NCBI RefSeq assembly: GCF_037072025.1
Contig: NZ_JAXHDD010000004.1
Location: forward strand, 62,001 to 126,000
Length of the DNA: 64,000 nucleotides
Reading direction: 5' to 3'
DNA from: Pseudogracilibacillus sp037072025
GTDB lineage: Bacteria; Bacillota; Bacilli; Bacillales; Amphibacillaceae
Of the stretch, positions 1-8,701 are shown in pieces. The notes below the pieces were generated by a model, which was not told the DNA's origin, ran no database searches, and saw only the letters and a program-made list of their open reading frames with translations. A program made the translations under genes and the position numbers. How positions within the stretch are numbered: position 1 is the stretch's first letter; the number at the start of each line of letters is the position of its first letter.

Positions 1-1
1 A

Positions 2-70
2 ACATTAAGCCCAAAGGCAAGAATTAAATTAAATGAGTTTTTAAAACTGATGAAGGATGAAAGTGTTTGA
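2..70 (+). CDS. 3' end of an unidentified gene (partial)
   Basis: An open frame enters from the left edge and ends at TGA 68-70, coding 22 residues that end in KLMKDESV. It is rich in Lys and Leu, like the helical tail of a small protein. Nothing in so short a tail identifies a family, and the frame could be chance. Confidence 0.25.
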   Translation, partial: TLSPKARIKLNEFLKLMKDESV

Positions 71-138
71 ATGTTAGCACTTTACAATGTTCGTAACTAT
101 TATTGTATTAATAACAATGCTTTTTGCTATAAACCCAA

Positions 139-181
139 AATAACCTTGCGAATAGGCCTTTACCCTATGTGCAAGGTTATT
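139..181. terminator. Hairpin, possible terminator without T-tract
   Basis: The arms AATAACCTTGC (139-149) and GCAAGGTTATT (171-181) pair perfectly over 11 bp, with an inner ATAGG/CCTAT pairing. No run of T follows on either strand, so rho-independent termination is only a guess. Confidence 0.35.
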
Positions 182-540
182 GAATATGGGATCACTATAG
201 ATGTTCACCGAGATTAGATAGGGGGTGGCACTAGACTATCCTAATCTTAGATATAATCGTTTTATACTTAACTTTAACTTTTTCTGAGCTCTGCCTAGTT
301 GGTGGTGGAGCGCTGCGGACAATTGAAAAAGTGTAAGAAGAGGAACACAGCCAATATCAACCAACAGTTAGTTGCAATTTAGCCATATTGTACAAAACAA
401 CCTTATCATTACCAAGATTATCAAGGTAATAACTTGAAAAATTTCCCATCTTATCTGAGTATATGTTTGACCCCATTTTTTGGTGCGAAAGTTGAGGTAA
501 TACTATAAAAACGCCAAAGCTTGACTTATTTCATAAAAAT
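182..540. other. Non-coding gap
   Basis: No supported gene, repeat or clear hairpin was seen here. The stretch lies downstream of the minus-strand amino-acid importer and holds short broken frames only. Confidence 0.4.
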
Positions 541-1290
541 TTATTGTTGTAAACTTCGATGTAAAAAAAGTTTTGTTCGCTCTTTTTTTGGATGTAATAA
601 GACATCATGTGGAGAACCAGACTCGATAATTTTCCCTTCATCCATAAATAAAACATGATCTGCTACATCTCTGGCAAAAGCCATTTCATGTGTCACAATA
701 ATCATCGTCATATCATCTTCGGCAAGCTGCTTCATGACTGCCAATACTTCTTCCGTGAGTTCAGGATCCAGTGCCGAAGTCGGTTCATCAAATAATAATA
801 ATTTCGGATTCAGCATAAGCGCCCGGGCGATTGCTACCCTTTGCTTCTGCCCACCAGACAATCTGGAAGGTAAATCATTGACTTTTGATTCTAAACCAAC
901 TTTTTCCAATAAGCTTTTCGTCTGCTTTTCAATTTCTATATTTATATCCTTCTTCAGCATCCGTGGTGCCAGCTCTAAATTTTGTTTTACTGTTAAATGT
1001 GGAAACAAATTAAAATGTTGGAACACCATTCCCATTTTAGCAGTAATTTTCTTTATTTCATGTTGTTTAGCATACACACCTTCCTGCACTAAATAAGCTC
1101 CATCAACAGCAATGCTTCCACCATTGATTTCTTCAAGATAAATCAAACTACGTAGCATCGTACTTTTCCCAGAACCGGAAGGGCCAATAACGGCGACTAC
1201 ATCATTTTTATTCATTGAAAAAGAAAAATCCGTTAACACTTCTACGTCTCTAAAGGATTTTTTCAAATGTTTTACTTCTAAAATTGACAT
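541..1290 (-). CDS. Polar amino-acid ABC transporter, ATP-binding protein
   Basis: Cytoplasmic ATPase of an amino-acid importer of the GlnQ/TcyC type, 249 residues, usual for the family. Walker A GPSGSGKST is near residues 36-44, the Q-loop FQHFNLFPHLT near 90, the signature LSGGQKQR near 143, Walker B LLLFDEP near 164 and the switch His in THE near 199. The ATG at 1290 is chosen because an AAGGG site lies about 9 nt before it; an in-frame start 9 nt further up has none. It follows its permease by 15 nt and ends the operon with binding protein and permease. The substrate cannot be fixed by eye; glutamine, cystine and histidine/arginine importers look alike. Confidence 0.9.
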   Translation of the reverse strand: MSILEVKHLKKSFRDVEVLTDFSFSMNKNDVVAVIGPSGSGKSTMLRSLIYLEEINGGSIAVDGAYLVQEGVYAKQHEIKKITAKMGMVFQHFNLFPHLTVKQNLELAPRMLKKDINIEIEKQTKSLLEKVGLESKVNDLPSRLSGGQKQRVAIARALMLNPKLLLFDEPTSALDPELTEEVLAVMKQLAEDDMTMIIVTHEMAFARDVADHVLFMDEGKIIESGSPHDVLLHPKKERTKLFLHRSLQQ

Positions 1291-1305
1291 GTAAGTCATC
1301 CCTTC

Positions 1306-1965
1306 TTATTCATAACTAAATCGTCGTTCTAAGTACTTAAAGAATACCGTTAAGACGAGTGTCATACATAAATAAATAACCCCTGCGAAGAAAAATGGTA
1401 CAATGGTAAAATCACGGTTTACAGCTGTTTGAGCAAAATGCAGTAGTTCAGGAACGGCTACAGCGTACAGTAATGCCGTGTCTTTTACTAAAGTTACAGA
1501 CTCGTTCGCTACAGCTGGTAATGCGGTTCGAATCATTTGTGGTAAAATGACACGAGTCGTCGTTTGAAATTTATTTAATCCTAATACTTGAGCCGCTTCA
1601 TACTGTCCTTTATCAATCGCAATTAAACCCCCACGAAAAATTTCCGCAAAATAGGCGGTATAATTAAAAATAAATGCTAAACTAGCTGCAACGAAACGGT
1701 CAAGCACTAAGTACTCCCCGATTACAGGTAGTAATGGTAAGCCAAATACAAAAAACAATAATTGGAGTAGTAATGGAGTCCCACGCATCAAATAAATAAA
1801 AATATTCGCCAGCCAAGAGACCATTTTAAATCTGCTGCGAACGGCTAATGTTACTAAAAAACCGAGGGGAATGGATAAGAGAATCGCGATAAAAAACAAA
1901 AGAATTGTCGCTTGTGCTCCTTCAAGCATCGGCTTTAAAATAGAAACTAAATATTCTGCTGACAT
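1306..1965 (-). CDS. Polar amino-acid ABC transporter, permease
   Basis: Integral membrane subunit, 219 residues, with several hydrophobic spans. The BPD-transport EAA loop is seen in EIFRGGLIAIDKGQYEAA followed by QVLGL, which contacts the ATPase. A strong AGAAGGAGG site sits 6-7 nt before ATG 1965. It lies between the binding protein (372-nt gap) and the ATPase (15-nt gap), the order of tcyA-tcyB-tcyC in Bacillus. One permease gene suggests a homodimer. Confidence 0.9.
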   Translation of the reverse strand: MSAEYLVSILKPMLEGAQATILLFFIAILLSIPLGFLVTLAVRSRFKMVSWLANIFIYLMRGTPLLLQLLFFVFGLPLLPVIGEYLVLDRFVAASLAFIFNYTAYFAEIFRGGLIAIDKGQYEAAQVLGLNKFQTTTRVILPQMIRTALPAVANESVTLVKDTALLYAVAVPELLHFAQTAVNRDFTIVPFFFAGVIYLCMTLVLTVFFKYLERRFSYE

Positions 1966-2337
1966 AGTGGCCTCCTTCTAAAAAAAATTGGTACTCACGA
2001 AAAAACATGCCGCTTCATGGAGGATACTGATTGATAGCATAACGCCTTCTCTTAGTTGAGCTGCCATATCGGACAAGTTGACAGATGCTCACAGAGGTAT
2101 TATTGCACTTTTATCAAATCTTTACGCAAATACCTTAGTTACACTTGTGCAGAGGGGCTGTCTAATAAGGATAGAATCCGTCATTCTAATAACTGTTATT
2201 CCTTACTTTAATAGGACAGTTCCTATCTGCCAATAGAAAAAGTGAGCTCATTGACACCCCAATTGTTTGACGATAGCCCTACTCAACTAAATTGTTTATT
2301 TTTCGTTTAAACCTAATTCTCAACTAATTGCTTTCTC
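1966..2337. other. Long intergenic gap inside the importer operon
   Basis: Unusually long for genes of one transporter. Around 2153-2225 it has an imperfect inverted pair built on CTGTC...GACAG with related flanks, like the ends of a small miniature element. No gene was found. Read-through from the binding-protein promoter is assumed but not shown. Confidence 0.3.
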
Positions 2338-3159
2338 TTACTTTAATACTTTATCCTCACCAAACCATTGTGTCGAAATTTCTGCTGCTCTTCCATCTTC
2401 ATTCATTTCATCTAATGCCGCTTGCAGCTTATTCAATAACTCTTCGTTTCCTTTTTTCACACCGACACCATATTGCTCTGGTGCAAGGGATTCTTCCACA
2501 ACTTTAAATACGCCATCTTCTTGCGCCATATAATAATCAATGACAACTTCATCAATAATAACCGCATCGACACGACCTGCCTTTAAATCACTTAAAGCTA
2601 GCACATTATCGGCAAATTCCGTCACATTTTTAACTTTTTCAGCAATCGGATTCGAATTTAGCGCATCTGCTGCAGAAGAAAGTGCTTGAAGCCCTACTTC
2701 TTTTTCTTCTAAATCTGCTAAGCTAGCAATATCTGAATCAACTAACGTAGCAACAACTTGTGCATTTTCTAAATATGGTTCTGTAAAGAGAACTTTTTCT
2801 TTTCGTTCATCTGTAATCGTATACCCATTCCAAATTAAATCGATACGATCACTTGATAATTCAGTTTCTTTCGTTTTCCAATCAATTGGTTGAAATTTCA
2901 CTTCTACACCCATATACTCTGCTGCCGCCTTCGCATAATCGATATCGAATCCAGTCAATTCATTGTTTTCATCACGAAAACCCATCGGCGCAAATTTATC
3001 ATCAACTCCAATAACGAGTACTTCCTTCTCACCGTCATGAGCATTCTCTGCTTCTTCCGGATTATTTTCATTATTGCTTTCATTAGAATTTGAACTACCA
3101 CATGCTGTAAGTACAACAATAATTGCCAGCATTGAAAATAAATATAGTAATCTTTTCAT
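2338..3159 (-). CDS. Polar amino-acid ABC transporter, substrate-binding lipoprotein
   Basis: Family 3 extracellular solute-binding protein, 273 residues. A signal peptide ends in the lipobox LTAC with Cys20 for lipid attachment, then a Ser/Asn/Glu-rich linker (about 21-45). The mature domain begins VLVIGVDDKFAPMGF and carries the family pattern W..K..EL...IDLIWNGYT, where Arg/Asp residues normally hold the amino-acid backbone. It is the first gene of the importer operon, with a GAGGGGG site before ATG 3159. It captures a polar amino acid outside the membrane and hands it to the permease. Confidence 0.9.
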   Translation of the reverse strand: MKRLLYLFSMLAIIVVLTACGSSNSNESNNENNPEEAENAHDGEKEVLVIGVDDKFAPMGFRDENNELTGFDIDYAKAAAEYMGVEVKFQPIDWKTKETELSSDRIDLIWNGYTITDERKEKVLFTEPYLENAQVVATLVDSDIASLADLEEKEVGLQALSSAADALNSNPIAEKVKNVTEFADNVLALSDLKAGRVDAVIIDEVVIDYYMAQEDGVFKVVEESLAPEQYGVGVKKGNEELLNKLQAALDEMNEDGRAAEISTQWFGEDKVLK

Positions 3160-3216
3160 ATTTAATATTTCCCCCTCATTCGTCCCGTTTAATGTTCATT
3201 TTTTTCAACACTACTA

Positions 3217-3245
3217 ATAATATCATAGAAGTAGAAATTTGTCGC
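3217..3245 (-). promoter_or_regulatory. Candidate sigma-A promoter of the amino-acid importer
   Basis: On the minus strand GCGACA (3240-3245) and TATTAT (3217-3222) are separated by exactly 17 nt, about 60 nt before the binding-protein start. The -35 matches consensus in 4 of 6 positions. Confidence 0.4.
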
Positions 3246-3380
3246 TTTAATGAGTTAGAGTGAAAAACAAATAATTATCTACTTAGTTTTCATTTCATGA
3301 CTGAAAGCTCTTGTTCGTATCATCACCCTTAAAGCTTACATTTTTTTAAAGAATGCTTGAAGATGTTACGTGAACAACTA

Positions 3381-3416
3381 ATTATGTTAACCATTATATT
3401 TTATAGTTGACGTAAT
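3381..3416 (+). promoter_or_regulatory. Candidate BirA (biotin repressor) operator
   Basis: ATGTTAACC (3384-3392) is followed after 14 nt from its GTTAAC core by GTTGAC (3406-3411) in a TAGTTGACGTAAT context. This resembles the Bacillus BirA operator, two GTTAAC half sites about 14-15 nt apart. The right half overlaps the -35 of the bioY promoter, so bound BirA-biotinyl-AMP would block it. The right half deviates from consensus by one base. Confidence 0.55.
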
Positions 3417-3436
3417 AGATCTGTTTCGATTATTCT
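3407..3436 (+). promoter_or_regulatory. Candidate promoter of bioY operon
   Basis: TTGACG (3407-3412) and TATTCT (3431-3436) lie 18 nt apart, 31 nt before the bioY start. The -35 sits inside the right half of the BirA-like operator. Confidence 0.45.
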
Positions 3437-3467
3437 ATTAGTATCACAAAAGAAAGAAGGAGTAACA

Positions 3468-4025
3468 TTGACCTTAAAAGATATGATGTATGTTTCATTA
3501 TTTGCAGCAATCATGGGTGTATTAGCTTTCTTCCCTCCTATCCCAATTCCATTTATTCCGGTGCCAATTACTACACAAACACTTGGAGTAATGCTAGCGG
3601 GGGGAATATTAGGGGCACGTCGAGGTGGACTTAGTTTATTACTTTTTATCATACTCGTTGCGATTGGAGCACCGCTACTTGCTGGTGGACGTGGTGGTCT
3701 AGGTGTACTCATTGGACCATCAGGCGGGTATATTTTAGCATGGCCTATTGCAGCTTGGCTCATTGGCTATTTGACGGAAAAAAATATCCGCACACTTCAT
3801 TTTTGGAAAGTCGCTCTTTTTAATATCATCGGCGGAATTTTAGTCGTTTATGTAATCGGAGTGACGTATTTATCAATTCTTTCGGATCTTCCATGGTGGC
3901 CAACTGCAATCTCAGGGCTCGTCTTTTTACCGGGGGATCTAGTGAAAGTATTTATTGCAAGTTTTATCATTGTGAAAATCCACTGCGCTTATCCAATGAT
4001 TGATAAAACACGAGAAGCGGCGTAA
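3468..4025 (+). CDS. bioY: Biotin transporter S component BioY (YhfU-like)
   Basis: Substrate-binding membrane subunit of an energy-coupling-factor biotin importer, 185 residues with about six hydrophobic spans. Family landmarks are PIPFIPVPITTQTLGVMLAG, the Gly/Arg-rich GARRGG turn, GRGG, and GPSGGYILAWP (about 84-95). The start is TTG 3468, supported by AGAAGGAG 5 nt upstream. It opens an operon like yhfUTS of B. subtilis, which is under BirA control, and a BirA-like operator lies just upstream. The shared EcfA/EcfT module is not in the window. Confidence 0.93.
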   Translation: MTLKDMMYVSLFAAIMGVLAFFPPIPIPFIPVPITTQTLGVMLAGGILGARRGGLSLLLFIILVAIGAPLLAGGRGGLGVLIGPSGGYILAWPIAAWLIGYLTEKNIRTLHFWKVALFNIIGGILVVYVIGVTYLSILSDLPWWPTAISGLVFLPGDLVKVFIASFIIVKIHCAYPMIDKTREAA

Positions 4026-4063
4026 AATAGTGAGCTGTATTATGAAAAAGGTAGGTGAACTAG

Positions 4064-5524
4064 ATGAGCATCGGACAATATTTAGAAAAATACGCTCAAG
4101 AGCAGCCTGAAAAAATTGCTATTTATTTTGCTGAAAGATCAATTACCTATCGTGAATTTTATTACAATATAACAATGTATCAGCATAAATTACGACAATA
4201 TAGTAACAATAATCAACCTCAAAAAGTAGCACTTCTTATCGGCAATGAACCAGCATTTTTAGAGATGTTTTTTGCAACAATAACATTAGGCTGGATTGCC
4301 ATTCCATTTAACCCAAAATGGAGCAAACGAGAAAGTATGAAAGTAGTAGAAATGGCAAATCCAGACATCGTTGTCACGAGCGAACAATTTAAAAAAGAAG
4401 CAAGCTATACATTTAAAGCAACATTTAGTGTAGAAAATATTGCAGTGCCTAAACTTTCAAATATAAATGTTCATGTTCAAGCAGATACACCTTTCTATCT
4501 CGGTTTTACCTCTGGTTCGACCGGAGATCCGAAAGGGTTTATCCGTAATCACCGTTCATGGTTAGCAAGTTTTACCGCTGGAGAAGAAGTATTTCATTAC
4601 GGGAAAGATGATATAATCATGGCACCAGGTCCATTATGCCATTCGTTATCATTGTTTGGTGCAGTTCACGCACTTCATATCGGCGCAACTTTTTATTTAA
4701 CGTCATCCTTTTCAGCAAAGATGATTTTTAACACCATTAAAGCGCAGCAAGCGACTGTCGTCTTTGCTGTACCGACAATGTTACATAACTTAGCAAAATT
4801 ACCTGAGTCCATTCAGACAAATGTTACATTTTTATCATCCGGTGCAAAATTACAGCCACAAATAAAACAGGACTTAAAACAAGTTTTTCCAAATAACAAT
4901 ATATATGAATACTACGGAGCCTCTGAATTGAGTTATGTAACCTATATAGATGAAACAATGTCAACACATTATCCAAACAGTGTCGGCACACCTTTTCCAG
5001 CTGTTGATATTTCAATCCGAAATAACGCCGGAAATGTCCTGACACAAGGTGAGATTGGACATATTTATATTAAAAGCAACTTTTTATTTACCGGATATGT
5101 CAATGAGGAAGCTGCTACAAAAAGCGTATTAACAAAGCATGGAGCAACAATAGGTGATATCGGATTTATCAATGAAGCTGGACTGCTCACAATCGTTGGA
5201 CGTAAAAATAATATGATCATTAGTGGTGCACATAATATTTATCCCGAAGAAATTGAAAAAATAATGAAAGATGTTCCTTTTGTAAAAGAAGCAGTAGTTA
5301 TTGGCGTTTCAGATGCACGTTGGGGACAAAAAGTAATTGCTTTAATTCAATGGAAAGAAAACGGACAACATAATTTATCATTATTAAAAGCACATTGTCG
5401 TAAAAATCTCGCCATCTATAAACGTCCACGAAAATATTATATTGCCGAAACATTTCCGTACACGACAACAGGAAAAATAGCTCGTAATGAAATCGAAGCA
5501 AATATATCGAGGTGGATGATATGA
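4064..5524 (+). CDS. yhfT: Acyl-CoA synthetase, YhfT-like (AMP-forming ligase)
   Basis: Adenylate-forming enzyme, 486 residues, expected to activate a carboxylic acid with ATP and join it to CoA. The phosphate loop TSGSTGDPKG is at 149-158, the A5-type motif YYGASE near 285, the hinge GRKNNMIISGAHNIYPEEIE near 385-405, and the C-terminal catalytic Lys in TTTGKIARNE near 474. AGGTAGGTG precedes ATG 4064. Its stop overlaps the thiolase start (ATGA). Lying behind bioY, it may activate an acyl precursor for the biotin pimelate chain or another fatty acid; the substrate is not known. A pimeloyl-CoA synthetase role is a guess from context. Confidence 0.88.
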   Translation: MSIGQYLEKYAQEQPEKIAIYFAERSITYREFYYNITMYQHKLRQYSNNNQPQKVALLIGNEPAFLEMFFATITLGWIAIPFNPKWSKRESMKVVEMANPDIVVTSEQFKKEASYTFKATFSVENIAVPKLSNINVHVQADTPFYLGFTSGSTGDPKGFIRNHRSWLASFTAGEEVFHYGKDDIIMAPGPLCHSLSLFGAVHALHIGATFYLTSSFSAKMIFNTIKAQQATVVFAVPTMLHNLAKLPESIQTNVTFLSSGAKLQPQIKQDLKQVFPNNNIYEYYGASELSYVTYIDETMSTHYPNSVGTPFPAVDISIRNNAGNVLTQGEIGHIYIKSNFLFTGYVNEEAATKSVLTKHGATIGDIGFINEAGLLTIVGRKNNMIISGAHNIYPEEIEKIMKDVPFVKEAVVIGVSDARWGQKVIALIQWKENGQHNLSLLKAHCRKNLAIYKRPRKYYIAETFPYTTTGKIARNEIEANISRWMI

Positions 5525-6663
5525 ATAAAGCCGTCATTGTGCTAGCAAAAAGAACTGCCATTGGAAAAGTAGGTGGAATATTTAAAAGTACTCCTCCAGA
5601 AAAACTGGCCGCACACGTCATTCAAACTCTTGTACACGAAACCAAAATCAACCCGAAGCAAATCGATGAAGTCATTTTAGGAAACGCAATTGGACCAGGT
5701 GGAAATATCGCACGGCTCTCTGCCTTAACAGTGGGATTACCTATGGAAGTTCCCGCTGTTACTGTTGACCGTCAATGTGGCTCAGGTCTTGAAGCGATTA
5801 ATATCGCCTGTCGCAATATTCAAGCTGGAGCAGGTGATATTTATATTGCTGGTGGCGTCGAAAGCAGTAGTCTTGCACCTTGGAAATTAGAAAAACCAAC
5901 GACCCTTTACGGAACACCGACACTTTTTACACGTGCCCGTTTTTCACCAGAAAAAATTGGTGATCCAGATATGGGAGTTGCTGCCGATAATGTCGCAAAA
6001 GCATTTGGTATTTCACGTGAGCAACAAGATGAATTTGCTTACGAAAGTCATCAAAAAGCAGTCCATGCGCAACGAGAAGGAAGATTTTCCGACGAAATTG
6101 CTGTTTTTCAAAATCAAGGAATGGATGAAGAACCACGCAATACTTTATCCATGCGAACATTAAAACGATTACAACCTGCATTTACAGAAAAAGGTACTGT
6201 GACAGCTGGAAATGCATGTACTATTAATGATGGTGCGGCAGCAGTACTCATTATGTCGGAAGCAAAATGTCATCAATTAGGACTTACACCTATCATGACA
6301 TTTACAGATGCAACAAGTGCTGGAGTCAATCCCAATCTCCTCGGTATCGGGCCAATTCCAGCAGTAAAAAAACTGTTGCATCGAACGAAGATAACGATTG
6401 ATGAAATTGATATTTTTGAATTTAATGAAGCTTTTGCCTCACAAGTATTAGCATCTGTAACCGAACTAGGCATCCCACAAGATCGACTTAATCTCGGTGG
6501 AGGTGCAATCGCCTTCGGTCATCCTTATGGTGCATCAGGAGCAATTCTTGTCACAAGACTTGTGACGGAAATGCAATGGAGCAAAGCAAAATTCGCAGTT
6601 GCTACACTTGGAATTGGTGGCGGGTTAGGGTTAGCGACTTTATTTCAGAGGTATGACAAATGA
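5521..6663 (+). CDS. yhfS: Thiolase family protein, YhfS-like
   Basis: Acetyl-CoA acetyltransferase-like enzyme, 380 residues. The nucleophile is Cys86 in VDRQCGSGLEA; NEAF (Asn302) and His334 in AFGHPYGASG are present. The usual second catalytic Cys in a C-x-GGG motif is replaced by Gly364 (TLGIGGG), so normal degradative or condensing thiolase chemistry may be altered. ATG 5521 is preferred over a GTG three codons earlier because GAGGTGG (5509-5515) is well placed for it and it makes the ATGA overlap with yhfT. The stop overlaps the next ATG in the same way, so the four genes are translationally coupled. Confidence 0.88.
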   Translation: MNKAVIVLAKRTAIGKVGGIFKSTPPEKLAAHVIQTLVHETKINPKQIDEVILGNAIGPGGNIARLSALTVGLPMEVPAVTVDRQCGSGLEAINIACRNIQAGAGDIYIAGGVESSSLAPWKLEKPTTLYGTPTLFTRARFSPEKIGDPDMGVAADNVAKAFGISREQQDEFAYESHQKAVHAQREGRFSDEIAVFQNQGMDEEPRNTLSMRTLKRLQPAFTEKGTVTAGNACTINDGAAAVLIMSEAKCHQLGLTPIMTFTDATSAGVNPNLLGIGPIPAVKKLLHRTKITIDEIDIFEFNEAFASQVLASVTELGIPQDRLNLGGGAIAFGHPYGASGAILVTRLVTEMQWSKAKFAVATLGIGGGLGLATLFQRYDK

Positions 6664-7082
6664 TTGATACAACATTAATTGGTGCAGAGACGGAAATCGT
6701 GTCCATTACAATTACACGTGAGGAAGTTCAGAAATATTGTCGTGTCATTTCTGAAGAAAATCCTATTTATCATCAAGTGCAAGCTGCTCGAAAAGCAGGG
6801 TATAAAGATATTCCGATTCCACCGACTTTTCCGACATTATTTTGGCAAGCGCTAAAGACTCCGTGGCTTGATAGTGATGCTGTTGTCATCCATAGTGAAC
6901 AAACTTTTTCATATGAAGTTCCTTTAATTTCGAACATGACATATCAATGTAAAATTATCTTAGGAAATATACGCACCCGGGGAAATAAGCAATTTTTAAA
7001 GCATCGTTTACTTATTTTCGATAATAATATAGAAATAGCAACAAGTGAGACAACACTTGTCCTTATTTTTCATCAGGAGTGA
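6660..7082 (+). CDS. Hot-dog fold protein, MaoC N-terminal-type half
   Basis: 140 residues resembling the MaoC_dehydrat_N / FAS1-like dehydratase half: a conserved YCRVISEENPIYH segment near 22-34, then A.KAGY.D.P.PPTFP. This half usually lacks the catalytic Asp/His pair and builds the substrate tunnel. The start ATG overlaps the thiolase stop. It precedes the catalytic MaoC gene, so the two products probably form a heterodimeric (R)-3-hydroxyacyl dehydratase like archaeal and mycobacterial HadAB-type pairs. Confidence 0.75.
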   Translation: MIDTTLIGAETEIVSITITREEVQKYCRVISEENPIYHQVQAARKAGYKDIPIPPTFPTLFWQALKTPWLDSDAVVIHSEQTFSYEVPLISNMTYQCKIILGNIRTRGNKQFLKHRLLIFDNNIEIATSETTLVLIFHQE

Positions 7083-7086
7083 TTCA

Positions 7087-7485
7087 ATGGAGTCTTTCCC
7101 CAAAACAATGGAAATCGTAATAACGAATAAAATGATCCGCCAATATGCAGCCATTTCTGGTGATGTCAATCCGATTCACTTTTCCAAAACAGCGGCAAAG
7201 AAAGCTGGTTTCCCCAACCAAGTAGCTCATGGCATGTTAACGATGGCACTTAGTACAATCTTCATTTCACCCTTGTTACAACGTCAATGGCGAGTAGTGT
7301 ATTTTCGTATAAAGTTCTCCTCTCCCCTTTTCATCGACGATCGTTTAACAATCCAAGCAACTATGATGAATCATTCAGAAGAGGAATTATCGTTTAAGAT
7401 AAGTGGAAATAACCAACACAATGCCCCTATCATACAGGGACAGATTAAATTGAAAAAATGCACTGAATCAAAACCACCAGTGTGA
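7087..7485 (+). CDS. MaoC-like dehydratase (catalytic hot-dog half)
   Basis: 132 residues. The hydratase-2 motif YAAISGDVNPIHF gives catalytic Asp26 and His31, followed by GFPNQVAHGML. ATG 7087 is preferred to a far upstream in-frame start because AGGAGTG lies 6 nt before it; that leaves a 4-nt gap to the previous stop. It would hydrate enoyl-CoA or dehydrate 3-hydroxyacyl-CoA, matching the ligase and thiolase genes upstream. The last residues (about TESKPPV) lie within the end of an IS200-like remnant, so the natural C-terminus may have been replaced. Confidence 0.85.
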   Translation: MESFPKTMEIVITNKMIRQYAAISGDVNPIHFSKTAAKKAGFPNQVAHGMLTMALSTIFISPLLQRQWRVVYFRIKFSSPLFIDDRLTIQATMMNHSEEELSFKISGNNQHNAPIIQGQIKLKKCTESKPPV

Positions 7486-7866
7486 ACTGGTGATTTGCTC
7501 TGCGGCTGAAAGCTGATCGCTCATATAGTCATCTTTAAGCTGATTTCGTATATATTCATGAAATTGATTTTTATTTCTTCCTAAAGTATCTACAAAGTAG
7601 CCTCGACACCAAAATTTACGATTGCCATATTTATACTTTAAAAATAAATGAATATCTGACTCTGGCTTTGTTATTAATCCTTTCGTTTCCTTTACATTAT
7701 AATCATATAAATGATTACCTACCGTATCATAGAACGAGCACTCCCTATCCGCCGATTTAGATACGTACACCAAACAGTAGCCATATACAGCATTTATACA
7801 TTCCTCGGTTCTTTCGCTAATTCTGGCAACGGTGGAACCATGAAATATACAATATGCTTTAGTCAT
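7468..7866 (-). pseudogene. IS200/IS605-type TnpA transposase remnant
   Basis: An open frame of 132 codons whose last 60 codons, about 7468-7650, match the C-terminal part of IS200 TnpA (KYKYGNRKFWCRGY, then VDTLGRNKNQFHEYIRNQL). That tail still holds the Asn/Tyr/Arg-rich helix region. The first 70 residues do not look like TnpA and the HUH motif is missing, so the gene has lost its 5' part by deletion or frameshift. A subterminal hairpin remains at 7475-7492. Confidence 0.8.
7475..7492. repeat. Subterminal hairpin of the IS200-like element
   Basis: CACCAGT (7475-7481) and ACTGGTG (7486-7492) form a 7-bp perfect stem with a 4-nt loop. IS200/IS605 transposases recognise such imperfect subterminal hairpins. 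It straddles the stop codon of the MaoC gene. Confidence 0.55.
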
Positions 7867-7923
7867 TTCAACTCTCTCATTACCGATTAATCCGTCTTAC
7901 CAATTCAAAGCACACTTTTTATA

Positions 7924-8463
7924 CTAAAAAAGTAATGCCTCTAAATCATCTACCGCCTCGGAAGCACTTTTTCCAGCGATACGATATTGATAGTTTGACC
8001 GATTATATGTTCTTCCGAAGTATTCTATATCAAGAGATATTTCTTTTAAATAATACCTTTCTCTTTCTTTGGATAGTTCCACTTCAATTGGATTTGAATT
8101 ATCATCATAAAACCTTGTACGCTGCAATATGTTTTTTGCCCTGTCTTTTAAAACGACCGTTAACAAACTGTCATCCTGCTTAATAATCCTCCAATAAAAA
8201 TCCATCAATCCGCTTGGTGGCATGGCTACAATAAAGTTATCTTCATTCTCTTCAAGAATTTTGGATAGAACAACTCTTACCTCCTTTCTATAGCTATATT
8301 CTGTTAAAAATTCTCTTTTTAGAAATGAAATTGAAATCGGTCGGTTAAAATAATTCTCAATTTCATAATCAAAATCAAAAAACGTATAGCCCACTTTGTT
8401 GGCAAGCATTTTTCCTATAGTCGATTTTCCTACACAGGATACACCAGTAAGCACAATTTTCAT
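7924..8463 (-). CDS. P-loop kinase of shikimate-kinase-like fold
   Basis: 179 residues starting with beta-strand and P-loop GVSCVGKST (7-15), then FFDFDYEIE near 28-36 where shikimate kinases bind substrate, and a helical lid region. It fits the AAA/shikimate kinase-like group of small-molecule kinases. The usual shikimate contacts are not clear, and B. subtilis-type AroK proteins are similar in length but closer to consensus, so a different substrate is likely. GGAGGT lies 8 nt before ATG 8463. It is a single gene with IS debris on both sides. Confidence 0.65.
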   Translation of the reverse strand: MKIVLTGVSCVGKSTIGKMLANKVGYTFFDFDYEIENYFNRPISISFLKREFLTEYSYRKEVRVVLSKILEENEDNFIVAMPPSGLMDFYWRIIKQDDSLLTVVLKDRAKNILQRTRFYDDNSNPIEVELSKERERYYLKEISLDIEYFGRTYNRSNYQYRIAGKSASEAVDDLEALLF

Positions 8464-8510
8464 CCACTTTTACCTCCAGACAATTCTTGATACCGTTATT
8501 TGCTTAAAGA

Positions 8511-8619
8511 AGATGTTCAAAGAGTCACCAAATGATAAGCTTCGAATCTCTTCGTTGGCTTGTTTCTGCGATACTCATGTATGTAAAAGCATACATTCCG
8601 GCAATTTTTGAACACATAC
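8511..8619 (+). repeat. Dispersed GTTCAAAAAG repeat, diverged copy A
   Basis: Begins AGATGTTCAAAGAGT and ends in TTTTTGAACAC. The middle shares ACTCATGTAT...GCATACATTCCG with the copy at 13464-13625. Flanks and centre identify it as a degraded member of the same family. Confidence 0.65.
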
Positions 8620-8701
8620 TTAAAGAAGAAAAATATCATAGTACGAGTCCAGTTTACATTTGTTGATTTTTTGAACTCTTTAGTAACAATTTTATTTTTG
8701 G

